In this document: positions 36,681-44,436 of the stretch, one piece after another | Layout of the letters: the number at the start of each line of letters is the position of its first letter | Position numbering within the stretch: position 1 is the first letter of the stretch | Origin: Chloroflexota bacterium | GTDB lineage: Bacteria; Chloroflexota; Anaerolineae; Anaerolineales; Anaerolineaceae | Length of the DNA: 44,436 nucleotides | Direction: 5' to 3' | NCBI GenBank assembly: GCA_012798455.1 | Contig: JAAZNC010000046.1 | Span: 1-44,436, forward strand | Notes under the pieces: generated by a model | Databases searched by the model: none | What the model saw: only the letters and a program-made list of their open reading frames with translations | What the model was told of the DNA's origin: nothing | Made by a program: the position numbers and the translations under genes

Positions 36681-38186
36681 ATGGCAGATTATGTTGCATC
36701 CATTGACCAGGGCACGACCAGCACGCGCTGTATGATCTTTAATAAAAAAGGAGAGATCGTCGGCAGCCATCAGTTGGAACATACCCAGGTCTATCCGCAA
36801 CCAGGTTGGGTGGAGCATAATCCCAATGAAATCTGGGCGCGCACCCAAGACGTGATCGATGAAGCCATGCGCAATACTGGCACCCGCGCGGAGGATATTG
36901 CTGCCATCGGAGTGACCAACCAGCGTGAAACCACCATTGTGTGGGATAAAACCACCGGAAAGGTGCTCTATAACGCTATCGTGTGGCAAGATACCCGCAC
37001 GGATAGGATCATTCAGGATTTAGGGAAAGAAGGTGGTCAAAACCGTTTCCAGCACAGTGTGGGGTTACCACTGGCGACCTACTTTTCCGGTCCCAAGATC
37101 AAATGGATCCTGGATAATATAGAGGGTGCCCGCCAGGCAGGCGAGGAAGGACGGGCTGTTTTCGGCAATATCGATACCTGGTTGATCTGGAATTTGACTG
37201 GCGGGGTGGAGGGTGGAGTGCACGTCACCGACGTGACCAATGCCAGCCGCACCATGCTGATGGATTTGAAAACGTTGCAATGGGATGAAGAGATCTGCCA
37301 CATCATGGGCATTCCCATGCAGATGCTGCCCGAGATTCATCCCTCATCTCAAGTTTATGGATATACCAAAACCGATGGTCCCTTTAAAGGTATTATTCCG
37401 GTGGCAGGAGATCTGGGTGACCAGCAAGCTGCCACGGTAGGGCAGGCTTGTTTTGATGTTGGGGAAGCCAAGAATACCTATGGCACCGGTTGCTTCATGA
37501 TCCTCAATACCGGACATGAACTGGTGTTTTCTAAAAATGGATTACTGACCACCGTGTGCTACCAGTTCAAGAATGAAAAACCGGTGTATGCGCTGGAAGG
37601 TTCAATTGCTATTACCGGTGCTCTGGTACAGTGGCTGCGAGATAACTTGAAGATGATCGATAGTGCTCCCGAGATCGAGGACTTGGCGAAGACAGTTGAT
37701 GATAACGGTGGTATGTATCTGGTGCCGGCTTTTTCAGGATTATTTGCCCCCTACTGGCGTGCCGATGCGCGTGGGGCTATTGTAGGGTTGACGCGCTATG
37801 TCAATCGTGGTCATTTTGCCCGCGCGGCTCTGGAAGCCACCGCTTTCCAGACACGTGAAGTGCTGGAAGCCATGAAAGCCGATTCCAATGTAGATTTGCT
37901 GGTGTTGAAGGTGGATGGCGGTATGGTGCAAAATGATCTGCTCATGCAGATCCAGGCGGATGTCTTACAGGTGCCGGTCATTCGACCCAAGGTGGCAGAG
38001 ACCACTGCTTTGGGCGCGGCGTATGCTGCCGGTTATGCGGTGGATTTCTGGCAGGATCTGAACGAAATGCGCAGCAACTGGAGAAAGGATAAGGTCTGGG
38101 CACCCAAACCATTCAGCAAATTGCATACCGAAAAATACAAGGAATGGAAGAAAGCGGTTACCCGCACCTTTGATTGGGTAGATTAA
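36681..38186 (+). CDS. glpK: Glycerol kinase
   Basis: A 501-residue FGGY-family kinase making glycerol 3-phosphate from glycerol and ATP. The N-terminal motif [14 protein letters not shown], then [26 protein letters not shown] (key part NQRETT), [11 protein letters not shown] and the second phosphate motif [15 protein letters not shown] are all those of GlpK. ATG 36681 follows AGGAGC by six bases; the open frame extends further left but crosses the divergent promoter region. No glycerol facilitator gene is in view. Confidence 0.96.
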   Translation: MADYVASIDQGTTSTRCMIFNKKGEIVGSHQLEHTQVYPQPGWVEHNPNEIWARTQDVIDEAMRNTGTRAEDIAAIGVTNQRETTIVWDKTTGKVLYNAIVWQDTRTDRIIQDLGKEGGQNRFQHSVGLPLATYFSGPKIKWILDNIEGARQAGEEGRAVFGNIDTWLIWNLTGGVEGGVHVTDVTNASRTMLMDLKTLQWDEEICHIMGIPMQMLPEIHPSSQVYGYTKTDGPFKGIIPVAGDLGDQQAATVGQACFDVGEAKNTYGTGCFMILNTGHELVFSKNGLLTTVCYQFKNEKPVYALEGSIAITGALVQWLRDNLKMIDSAPEIEDLAKTVDDNGGMYLVPAFSGLFAPYWRADARGAIVGLTRYVNRGHFARAALEATAFQTREVLEAMKADSNVDLLVLKVDGGMVQNDLLMQIQADVLQVPVIRPKVAETTALGAAYAAGYAVDFWQDLNEMRSNWRKDKVWAPKPFSKLHTEKYKEWKKAVTRTFDWVD

Positions 38187-38197
38187 TAACGGATATT

Positions 38198-38497
38198 CTA
38201 TTCTTCCCTATTTTTAAATAACCGACTGAAACCGTCATAGGGCACCAATGGAATAAGCTCGAAATCGATCAAGCCAGCCTGCACCAGTGGTAGTTCATTC
38301 AATATCTCCAAAGCCTGTCGTGTTGAATTTGTCTCTAAAACCAGCACGGCAGTATGTGTGTTCTGGTTGAAATAAATCTCCCGCAGGATGTTCCGTTGCT
38401 GCAGGTTCCATACCGCAGCAGCTTCCTGTTTTAGATAGGCACCAAAGTCGGTTTTAGCCAACCCTTCCTTCTCCACTTCCAGTGCGATGATCTTCAT
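38198..38497 (-). CDS. Small protein with probable ferredoxin-like alpha/beta-barrel fold
   Basis: A 99-residue protein of unknown function. The start is ATG 38497 (MKIIALEVEKEG), with a strong AGGAGGA six bases upstream; a frame extension of seven codons covers the ribosome site. Its pattern (MKIIALEVE, then a helix, then TAVLVLET, then a helix ALEILNELPLVQAGLIDFELIPL) resembles dimeric alpha/beta-barrel proteins of the YciI/muconolactone-isomerase type. It faces the glpK end with 11 bases between stops. Confidence 0.7.
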   Translation of the reverse strand: MKIIALEVEKEGLAKTDFGAYLKQEAAAVWNLQQRNILREIYFNQNTHTAVLVLETNSTRQALEILNELPLVQAGLIDFELIPLVPYDGFSRLFKNREE

Positions 38498-38531
38498 TCT
38501 TCCTCCTACTAGATACATTCATTATTAAAGC

Positions 38532-38557
38532 AAAAACGGGCATTTTCTACCCGTTCT
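38532..38557 (-). terminator. Terminator of the lipoprotein gene
   Basis: Minus strand: AACGGG (38555-38550) pairs with CCCGTT (38540-38535), followed by T residues. It lies just past the stop of the lipoprotein gene at 38564. Confidence 0.65.
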
Positions 38558-38563
38558 GTTTTT

Positions 38564-39040
38564 CTAATAGCAATTGATGCTGTTGATCTTCCACCCATCG
38601 ACTTCCTTTGCGAGATGTACAAAGAAATACTGATCCTCAAAATTGGTTTTGATCATGTAAGTGACCATCCCCGGGCTGACCAGCGGATCATCAAAGGTAA
38701 TATAATCCGGTACGTCTTGACCGCATACGATCGGGTCATACGCTCCACCGGAATCAAAAGATGCTATGGTTTCATCGATCTTGTCGATGAAATCCTGGGT
38801 GACATAATGACGATTGGCAAACACACGATCAGCCAGCGGGTTGCGGAAAGCACCTGTATCCGGATCCTCGAAGTAATCCAGGTAGTCCGAGAAAAAACCT
38901 TCCATGGCTGCTTCAGCGGAGAGCGTGCTGGCATTGGATTGGTCATTAGCGTTTGTCGCAGCTTGATTGGAAGATTTGCTGCAACCGCTGGTGGCTAAGA
39001 GGAAGGCGGTAGTGAGTAGAATAAATATTTTACGGTTCAC
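38564..39040 (-). CDS. Small secreted lipoprotein, function unknown
   Basis: A 158-residue protein with a signal peptide ending in the lipobox ATSGC, followed by an Asn/Ser/Thr-rich linker. The rest is a compact domain with two cysteines (C in DPIVCGQDVPDYITFDDP and the penultimate residue in INCY) that could form a disulfide. The C-terminal strand-rich part with FFVHLAKEVDGWKINSI resembles DUF3828-type or NTF2-like accessory lipoproteins, but I would not assign a family firmly. Confidence 0.72.
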   Translation of the reverse strand: MNRKIFILLTTAFLLATSGCSKSSNQAATNANDQSNASTLSAEAAMEGFFSDYLDYFEDPDTGAFRNPLADRVFANRHYVTQDFIDKIDETIASFDSGGAYDPIVCGQDVPDYITFDDPLVSPGMVTYMIKTNFEDQYFFVHLAKEVDGWKINSINCY

Positions 39041-39202
39041 AATATACTCCTAAATGAATGTTGAATAAGTGTGGTGATACAGGTGCCAATGATAATCCTT
39101 AAATTGATCAAATCAGATAATTCACTGCACCTAAATTGTGTTTTGACAAAAATCTGACAAGCCACATCGGGAAATACTTGATAAAATGGGACGCTAAAAA
39201 AG

Positions 39203-39736
39203 ATGAGAAAAAAGATCGAGGAAATGATGTCTGTAATTTCTGATTTCCGTCAGATGAAAGATGCTTTCTTTGTGGAAGATGCGCAAAGCCCATTGACCGA
39301 AGAGCAGAAAACCACTTTCAAAGGTCTGCACTATTTCCCGGAGGATCGCCAATACCGTTTCTATTTGGAGATCGAAGAATTTTCCCAAAAGGAAATGGTG
39401 AATATCAATACTTCCAAAGGGGATGTGCGTACCTACCAGCGTTTTGGCAAGATCAATTTCCAGATCGATGGTAAGGATGTTTCACTTACTGTGTACAAGA
39501 CTGATTTTGGTTTTTTTCTGCCATTTGTTGATAGCCTGGCGGGAGAACAAACCTATCCGGCAGGGCGTTATCTGGAGATCGAACAGTCTGAGGAAGGAAA
39601 GTACCTGGTCGATTTCAATATGGCTTACAACCCTTCCTGTGCCTATAACGATCGTTGGTCATGCCCTATTACCCCGGCAGAAAATCGTTTACCGGTTGCC
39701 ATCAGAGCTGGGGAGATGATCTACGAAGCACATTAG
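39203..39736 (+). CDS. DUF1684 protein
   Basis: A 177-residue cytoplasmic protein of the DUF1684 family. The diagnostic C-terminal block is RYLEIEQSEEGKYLVDFNMAYNPSCAYNDRWSCPITPAENRLPVAIRAGE, recognisable by NPSCAY, CPITPAENRLPVAI. Family function is unknown. The start is uncertain: ATG 39203 lacks a ribosome site, while ATG 39224 or 39227 lies just after GAGG (39218-39221). A hairpin CTCCC-TTTCACT-GGGAG at 39748-39764 follows the stop but lacks a T-run. Confidence 0.82.
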   Translation: MRKKIEEMMSVISDFRQMKDAFFVEDAQSPLTEEQKTTFKGLHYFPEDRQYRFYLEIEEFSQKEMVNINTSKGDVRTYQRFGKINFQIDGKDVSLTVYKTDFGFFLPFVDSLAGEQTYPAGRYLEIEQSEEGKYLVDFNMAYNPSCAYNDRWSCPITPAENRLPVAIRAGEMIYEAH

Positions 39737-39957
39737 CTGGTTCTGCTCCCTTTCACTGGGAGTATGCCTGAGAAACTCTGTTCTGTACACTACAAAAAAA
39801 TTTATCGAATGTGCTCTTTCTTCGCAATTGATATGCGCTGTGAGGTAAAAGACACTCCGCATTTCTTTATGGCATTCATCCTCCTGCGGGCAACCGGGGA
39901 TCGTTTGAGTGGAAATTAAATACTAAGAATCCCCTGCTTTGAGGCAGGGGATTTCAT
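39737..39957. terminator. Intergenic region with slipin-end hairpin
   Basis: About 220 bases between convergent genes. At 39928-39953, AATCCCCTGC pairs perfectly with GCAGGGGATT around six bases. On the minus strand the hairpin is followed by a moderately T-rich run, fitting a terminator for the slipin gene. Nothing else was recognised. Confidence 0.6.
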
Positions 39958-40833
39958 CTACTTGTTCTTGCTGTCGCTTGCTTCACGACCTTGAACGAAG
40001 TCCTTCAACAAAGAAGTAAACTCCATGGGGAAGATATATTTGGTGGATTGGCTGGCACCCAGGTCCTTCAAGGTGTCAAAATATTTCAGCGTGATGGTTT
40101 TGGAATCGATGCCTTTGGCGGCATTATATATATTTTCCAGCGCTTGCGCGTAACCCTCAGCATTCAATACCTGGGCTTTGCGGGTACCTTCAGCCTGTAA
40201 GATAGCTGACTGTTTTTGTCCATCTGCCACATTGATGGCAGCTTCGCGCGTACCCAGTGATTCGGTGACCACGGCACGGCGGTTGCGCTCGGCGGAAAGC
40301 TGGCGGTTCATGGATTCCTGCACTTCGCGGGGTGGTACGATCTCGCGGATTTCCACATTGGTAACTTTCACACCCCAGCGCTCGGTTACTTCATCCAGAC
40401 GAGTGCGCAGCGCATTGTTGATCTGTTCGCGCTCAGACAGTACACTATCCAGCATGATGCTGCCGATCACGGAACGCAGCGTGGTGGTGGCGATGCCCTG
40501 GGCTGCCAGTTCGAAATTACCAACCTGCAGTACGGTCTTAGTGGGTTCCATCACTTTGTAAAACCACAAAAAATCGATGGCGATGGGTGCGTTATCTTTA
40601 GTGATGGAGGTCTGGGTGGGAATCTCACGCACTTGTTCACGCAGGTCTACCATCACTGCGCGATCGATGATCGGGATGAGCATTACCAAACCAGGACCGC
40701 GTTCACCCACGCAGCGACCCAGTCGGAAGACAATCAGGCGCTGATATTCCGGTACCACCCGGATGGATGATGCCAACAGGATGATGACCAGGATGGCAAT
40801 CAATGCCGTTAAAATTGGAACAAGACTAAACAT
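39958..40833 (-). CDS. Slipin/stomatin-like SPFH membrane protein
   Basis: A 291-residue SPFH (band 7) protein: one N-terminal membrane helix (ILTALIAILVIILLASSI), the stomatin start VPEYQRLIVFRLGR, then the band-7 core (VREIPTQTSITKDN, GVKVTNVEIREIVPP) and a charged coiled coil rich in Ala, Glu and Arg (about 175-235). Slipins form oligomeric rings on membrane microdomains and are paired with NfeD or STOMP protease partners. It lies 30 bases after the NfeD gene, which is the usual operon. Confidence 0.93.
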   Translation of the reverse strand: MFSLVPILTALIAILVIILLASSIRVVPEYQRLIVFRLGRCVGERGPGLVMLIPIIDRAVMVDLREQVREIPTQTSITKDNAPIAIDFLWFYKVMEPTKTVLQVGNFELAAQGIATTTLRSVIGSIMLDSVLSEREQINNALRTRLDEVTERWGVKVTNVEIREIVPPREVQESMNRQLSAERNRRAVVTESLGTREAAINVADGQKQSAILQAEGTRKAQVLNAEGYAQALENIYNAAKGIDSKTITLKYFDTLKDLGASQSTKYIFPMEFTSLLKDFVQGREASDSKNK

Positions 40834-40863
40834 ATTACCTCCAGTTTCTAGATTGACTAACGA

Positions 40864-41481
40864 TTATTTCTTCTTCGTTTTTTCTACTTCCGGGAGAGAA
40901 ACTTTCAAAACTAACCCGGAACGCTCTTTCACGACCACCGCGTTGCCTTTGGCGATCTTGCTGTCACTGGTGGCGGACCAGTTTTCTCCATCTACATAAA
41001 CACTGCCATCATTCAGGATGTCGGTGATGGCTCTACCGGTCATACCTATCACTCTGTCGGGGTCACGCGCTGGTGCCAGTTTGTATGCGGCATAGGTATT
41101 GCGACCGACAATCCAAATGAATGCCCCCATGGTCGCTGAAACAATCACCGCCAACGCAGGATCAACTGCTAAAAAACGGCCATTGTGGGATCGGTAAACG
41201 AACAACATTCCTACAATGAGGGTTGTGATCGAAATCGCCAGGAAATACCATTTCCCGGTACGCTTCAAAGATAGAATCACCAAGATCACACCCACCAGCA
41301 GTAGTATGATCGCCCAGGTATTCACCGCCATGTTGGCGATCGAATACCCTACCAGCATTAATGAAGCCAGGGATAAGACCTCCAGCACACCGGTTCCTGG
41401 TGCAACCAGCGCAAAGATGGTGATCAGAAACGCCAGTGCCAGTAGAACATAAGCAACATTTGGATTAAGTATGAATTCCAT
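40864..41481 (-). CDS. NfeD-family membrane protein
   Basis: A 205-residue short NfeD protein without the ClpP-like protease domain. It has about four membrane segments (through residue 135) and a C-terminal OB-fold with the NfeD pattern GMTGRAITDILNDGSVYVDGENWSATSD (key part GRAITDIL and GSVYVDGENW) and KGNAVVVKERSGLVLKV. It pairs with the slipin encoded downstream. An inverted repeat CTCATTA-7-TAATGAG (41511-41531) lies 30 bases before the start and may affect its expression. Confidence 0.92.
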   Translation of the reverse strand: MEFILNPNVAYVLLALAFLITIFALVAPGTGVLEVLSLASLMLVGYSIANMAVNTWAIILLLVGVILVILSLKRTGKWYFLAISITTLIVGMLFVYRSHNGRFLAVDPALAVIVSATMGAFIWIVGRNTYAAYKLAPARDPDRVIGMTGRAITDILNDGSVYVDGENWSATSDSKIAKGNAVVVKERSGLVLKVSLPEVEKTKKK

Positions 41482-41691
41482 AGAATCTCTCGCTTCCTTC
41501 TTTCAATACTCTCATTATCAACCTTAATGAGCACGAGGGCGATTAACAATATATCAATAATAGTACGAATTGATTTCAGTGACGGTATCAAACATAAGAA
41601 ATGATGAAATGATCAGGGCTGAAAACCCATCTCAAATCACCAGCACCCTCTGATTGAATGCAAGAAACTGGTTCTGTGCGGTATTGGTTCT

Positions 41692-42189
41692 TTACTTTTC
41701 TCCGACGATCTGAAAATGTACTGTGCGTTCGCGTGCTCTTACCTGGTCGAAATCTGTAAAATAGATCTTGCCAAATTCACCCAATTCCAACTTTCCATTG
41801 ATAATGGGGATCGATTCAGAGCGCCCCATGATGATCGAACGTAAATGGGCATCGGTGTTCAGGCTCCAGGATGGCAGTTCCTTTCGACTGGTGGCATCAG
41901 CGATGTGCGCCGGTCCGGGGTGCAAGTACTGCCCCTCTGTGCGGCAGGTAGGAACGATCTTTTCGAAAACATTCAGCAGATCTTGCATGATCGATTTAAT
42001 GCCCCAAAAATTCTCGTCGTGTGACTCTTCTTGGATCATGACACTGCAGGTGGTATGCTGCGAGTACACCACCAGGATGCCATTCTGGATGCCTGATTTT
42101 TCCAGAGCTGTTTTTGCCTGAGAGGTGACATCATGGAAGGTTGGCATTCTTTCGGATTGTACCTGGATGGATTCGTGATAAACGGACAT
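41692..42189 (-). CDS. YjbQ/UPF0047 family protein
   Basis: A 165-residue YjbQ-family protein, slightly longer than the usual 130-140. Conserved parts are VYSQHTTCSVMIQE, EGQYLHPGPAHIAD with its histidines, and GRSESIPIINGKLELGEFGKIYFTDFD (key part GELGxF-like LELGEFGKI). Members are trimers reported to have weak thiamine-phosphate-synthase activity; the true role is unclear. GGAAAAG precedes the ATG. It starts 13 bases after the isomerase-like gene and is probably in the same transcript. Confidence 0.9.
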   Translation of the reverse strand: MSVYHESIQVQSERMPTFHDVTSQAKTALEKSGIQNGILVVYSQHTTCSVMIQEESHDENFWGIKSIMQDLLNVFEKIVPTCRTEGQYLHPGPAHIADATSRKELPSWSLNTDAHLRSIIMGRSESIPIINGKLELGEFGKIYFTDFDQVRARERTVHFQIVGEK

Positions 42190-42202
42190 GGTCTTTTCCT
42201 TA

Positions 42203-42919
42203 TTAACTATTCACTTGGTGAGTTTCGTCCCATGCAGTACGCATGGCTTTGATCATTTCTTCCAGCATGGCAAAGGGATCGTCTGCCAGCAGAATTCCGC
42301 TAGTTGAACCGCTGCCTTGTGCTCCATTCTTGACCACCTCATAGATATCCTGACCGCACTTGATGCCTGCTCCGTGTAGGACCAGGATATCCGGGTTGAT
42401 ATGCCACACTAACTGGTTGATTCGCTGGATCTGCTGCTGGTCGCTTTCTTCACGTTGGCCTACCCCGATCAAATCGGGTGATTCAGCCAGGATGATGTTG
42501 GGATTGAACCGGGCGATCTCCACCGCCTGTTCGGGTGTATCGGCGCATATCATTGATATCAGACCTACCTCGTCCCCTCGACGGATGGCTTTTCCGATCT
42601 CCGGTAAGGTTACCCGCTTTTCGGAATGGTTCAAAAGGAAGCCCTGTGCTCCTGCTTCTTTGATAGCCTCCGGCAGCACTGTACCGATGCCCCTGCCGGC
42701 TTTAATGACGTCCATGTGTTGGGCGAAGATGTGAATGTGTCTGGTATGGCTGGCGAGCAGGGGAATATCCACGCATTGCGGGGTGAAGATGATGCTCACA
42801 TCATATTTTATGCTCATTATATCCGCGTGCTGGGCTAACCCTAATGCTTTCTTTCCATAAAGATAAGCTTTGGGACCGATCTCGAAGAAGGGTGGTTTGA
42901 TCTGAATGCCAGTATACAT
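42203..42919 (-). CDS. Triosephosphate-isomerase-like protein, short archaeal type
   Basis: A 238-residue TIM-barrel isomerase. The N-terminal GIQIKPPFFEIG, the electrophile-loop segment FLLNHSEKR (about 135-143), the acid loop ILAESPDLIGVG (about 170-181, with E) and the phosphate-binding GSGSTSGILLADDP are recognisable. It resembles the shorter archaeal branch rather than normal bacterial TpiA. Because it stands with a DeoR repressor and a sugar isomerase, it may act on a triose or tetrose phosphate of a dedicated catabolic route rather than in glycolysis. Confidence 0.82.
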   Translation of the reverse strand: MYTGIQIKPPFFEIGPKAYLYGKKALGLAQHADIMSIKYDVSIIFTPQCVDIPLLASHTRHIHIFAQHMDVIKAGRGIGTVLPEAIKEAGAQGFLLNHSEKRVTLPEIGKAIRRGDEVGLISMICADTPEQAVEIARFNPNIILAESPDLIGVGQREESDQQQIQRINQLVWHINPDILVLHGAGIKCGQDIYEVVKNGAQGSGSTSGILLADDPFAMLEEMIKAMRTAWDETHQVNS

Positions 42920-42955
42920 TATCTGTTGGAAATCCTTTCTGATCTTCGAGAACTG

Positions 42956-43744
42956 CTAAACCAGCAGTACTTCCACACCCATGTCACGGATAGCCTGGAC
43001 TATCTCGGCAGGAGCGCCATTATCGGTGATGATGGTATGGTAAGCAGAAACGGCTTTCACTGGTACGAAACCTTTTCTTCCGAATTTCGAACTATCGGTA
43101 ACCAGTACAGTCTTGCGGGCGTGATCAGCCATCATGCGATCCACTTCCGCCATCAATACATTGGCAGTGGTCGCTCCACCTTCCATGGTCAATCCATCGG
43201 TTCCCAGAAAGGCAATGTCGGCGGTCAGTTCCTGTAATTGGTTCAAGGTCTGCGGTCCAACCGTAGCTTGGTAATCCGGTAGGTAGATACCACCCAGGAT
43301 GGTCAGGTTGGGGGATGGCCAGGTGAGCACTTCCTGCGCAAGCGGCATGGAATTCGTCACCATATTGATCATGTTACTCACCCGCAGAGAAACCGGAGTG
43401 TTGCGCACGATCTGCAGCGTGGTGGTACCGGAATCCAGCAGGAGGATGTTGCCCTGCTGGATCAAACTGGCAGCCACCTGCCCGATGCGTTCCTTGGCGC
43501 TGTTGTGTAGCTTTTCTTTTTCCTCGAATGAGTCTGTGCGGAAATTACCCGGGATCGGAATAGCTCCGCCATGCACCCGTTTCAAGCGGCGCGATTCTTC
43601 CAACAGGGTCAGATCACGGCGGATGGATACTTCCGACACGTTGAACATCTCCACCAGATCGGACACGAGTACCTGTCCCTTCTCTATGACCATCTGGGCG
43701 ATCAACGACCTTCGTTCGGCTGCACTTGTTTCATTCATGACCAT
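42956..43744 (-). CDS. DeoR-family transcriptional repressor
   Basis: A DeoR-type regulator, 262 residues from ATG 43744. The N-terminal helix-turn-helix (KGQVLVSDLVEMFNVSEVSIRRDL, key part VSEVSIRRDL) ends in the family hallmark LKRVHGGA. The sugar-phosphate-sensing domain has LLLDSGTTTLQI and TVLVTDSSKFGRKG. I chose ATG 43744 with AAAGGA nine bases upstream; a TTG two codons earlier is an alternative. It probably controls its own cluster (isomerases at 42203 and 43771). Confidence 0.9.
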   Translation of the reverse strand: MVMNETSAAERRSLIAQMVIEKGQVLVSDLVEMFNVSEVSIRRDLTLLEESRRLKRVHGGAIPIPGNFRTDSFEEKEKLHNSAKERIGQVAASLIQQGNILLLDSGTTTLQIVRNTPVSLRVSNMINMVTNSMPLAQEVLTWPSPNLTILGGIYLPDYQATVGPQTLNQLQELTADIAFLGTDGLTMEGGATTANVLMAEVDRMMADHARKTVLVTDSSKFGRKGFVPVKAVSAYHTIITDNGAPAEIVQAIRDMGVEVLLV

Positions 43745-43770
43745 CACCAAAAATCCTTTTATTGTTATAG

Positions 43771-44436
43771 CTAGATTTCAATAAAATTCAATCCCTGCAT
43801 TTTAGCGTAGATTTTAATTTTGTCGGCAAGGTGTCCAAATGCTAGTGCTTGATGGTGTGGCGCACCTGCTTCAACCCAACGGGTGCACCAATCCGCGATC
43901 GGCAGAGATTTGGGTTTGAACAGCATCTGAGGAGCAGCTACCGGTCGTGGCTTGATAGCGATGGATTCCCCTTCGGAGATGATCAAACGCCAGTGCCCCT
44001 GCACCGGTACCAATGATAGATTGGTCACCGGACCGGCTGCGTAAGCGAATTCAAACCCTGCACCAAAGCCCTTTACTCCTTCGTAATAGATGCTATGTTT
44101 CAGCGTCACATCTGCTGGGCTGGCAGCCATGGCTGGGTTGCCGTGCCCGTCGTGTGAGAGGATGATGGACTCATGCTTGAAATCGATGACATAGTTTTCC
44201 AGGAAGGTGGCTTTTCCAGTGAAACCCTGCAGGATCAACATGGCGGTTACGGTGGTGATATCGGCTTCAGTAGAGCAGGGAATGCCCAATTCGCATAGGC
44301 GACCTGTGCCATAGGAGGGAATGATCCCTACGCGCGGATCGGTTAGCCATACCTGGTCAAAGGATGCCACCGCATCAAATTTGCCATCACGAGTGACCTT
44401 TTCCAGTGCTAGCGCCAGCCGGCAGGATTGCTCGAA
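43771..44436 (-). CDS. Fucose/arabinose-isomerase-type sugar isomerase, C-terminal part
   Basis: The frame stays open to the right edge of the window, so the N-terminal part is outside. About 222 codons are visible. Landmarks are GIIPSYGTGRLCELGIPCSTEADITTVTAML (key part CSTEADI), FLENYVIDFKHESIILSHDGHGNPAMA (key part DGHGN) and GAPHHQALAFGH near the end, the pattern of the FucI/AraA-superfamily C-terminal half with Glu and His metal ligands. It would convert an aldose to a ketose; which sugar cannot be told from this part. Confidence 0.82.
   Translation of the reverse strand, partial: FEQSCRLALALEKVTRDGKFDAVASFDQVWLTDPRVGIIPSYGTGRLCELGIPCSTEADITTVTAMLILQGFTGKATFLENYVIDFKHESIILSHDGHGNPAMAASPADVTLKHSIYYEGVKGFGAGFEFAYAAGPVTNLSLVPVQGHWRLIISEGESIAIKPRPVAAPQMLFKPKSLPIADWCTRWVEAGAPHHQALAFGHLADKIKIYAKMQGLNFIEI

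Noticed and set aside
39737-39800. TPP-riboswitch-like CTGAGA near 39768
   Set aside because: The second conserved half (CCTGATCTGG-like) is missing and no thiamine gene follows.
1-44436. CRISPR arrays, insertion sequences, tRNA or rRNA genes
   Set aside because: No spaced direct repeats, transposase frames or recognisable tRNA T-loop and acceptor patterns were seen; short or divergent tRNAs cannot be excluded without a covariance search.

Overview
The window looks like chromosomal DNA from an anaerobic, carbohydrate-fermenting bacterium of the Chloroflexota, probably class Anaerolineae. This is inferred from gene content and protein style only: lipobox-carrying binding proteins, many sugar ABC transporters, phosphorolytic disaccharide enzymes, a long-type Asd, and a GlpA/FAD-oxidoreductase/DUF1667 set. 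I saw no rRNA, tRNA, CRISPR array, insertion sequence or phage gene. 37 protein genes plus one leader peptide are supported, and the right-hand gene runs off the edge.

Region 1 (1-15,240) is a beta-glucan/beta-mannan oligosaccharide locus. It holds a LacI regulator, a five-gene oligopeptide-type ABC importer, two GH94 phosphorylases, a cytoplasmic GH5, and a convergent operon of a cellobiose 2-epimerase-like enzyme and a GH130 phosphorylase. Three copies of an 18-bp palindrome (two identical) lie before lacI, before the binding protein and before the epimerase, so they probably define one LacI regulon. Imported cello- and manno-oligosaccharides would be split inside the cell, largely by phosphorolysis.

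Region 2 (15,580-18,045) holds an MFS transporter and an EamA-type exporter, with about 360 bases of non-coding DNA between them. Region 3 (18,087-23,252) is a threonine operon: promoter, Thr-rich leader peptide, attenuator, aspartokinase, aspartate-semialdehyde dehydrogenase, an unrecognised HAD-like protein with apparently permuted motifs, and threonine synthase. Homoserine dehydrogenase and homoserine kinase are not in the operon. The attenuator and the HAD-like gene are the most interesting items in the window.

Region 4 (23,395-31,128) is an alpha-glucan locus: a cytoplasmic GH13 and, on the minus strand, a maltose-type ABC importer (binding protein, two permeases, no ATPase) followed by a large lipoprotein GH57. 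Hairpins with T-tracts separate the binding protein from the permeases and the permeases from the GH57. Region 5 (31,462-38,186) has an ADP-ribosylglycohydrolase-like gene and a divergent glycerol locus: SorC-type regulator, GlpA-like dehydrogenase, FAD oxidoreductase and DUF1667 protein on the minus strand, glycerol kinase on the plus strand.

Region 6 (38,198-44,436) contains a small alpha/beta-barrel-like protein, a lipoprotein, a DUF1684 protein, an NfeD/slipin membrane-quality pair, YjbQ, an archaeal-style triosephosphate-isomerase homologue, a DeoR repressor and the C-terminal part of a fucose/arabinose-isomerase-type enzyme. The last three may be the start of a sugar-phosphate catabolic cluster that continues past the right edge.
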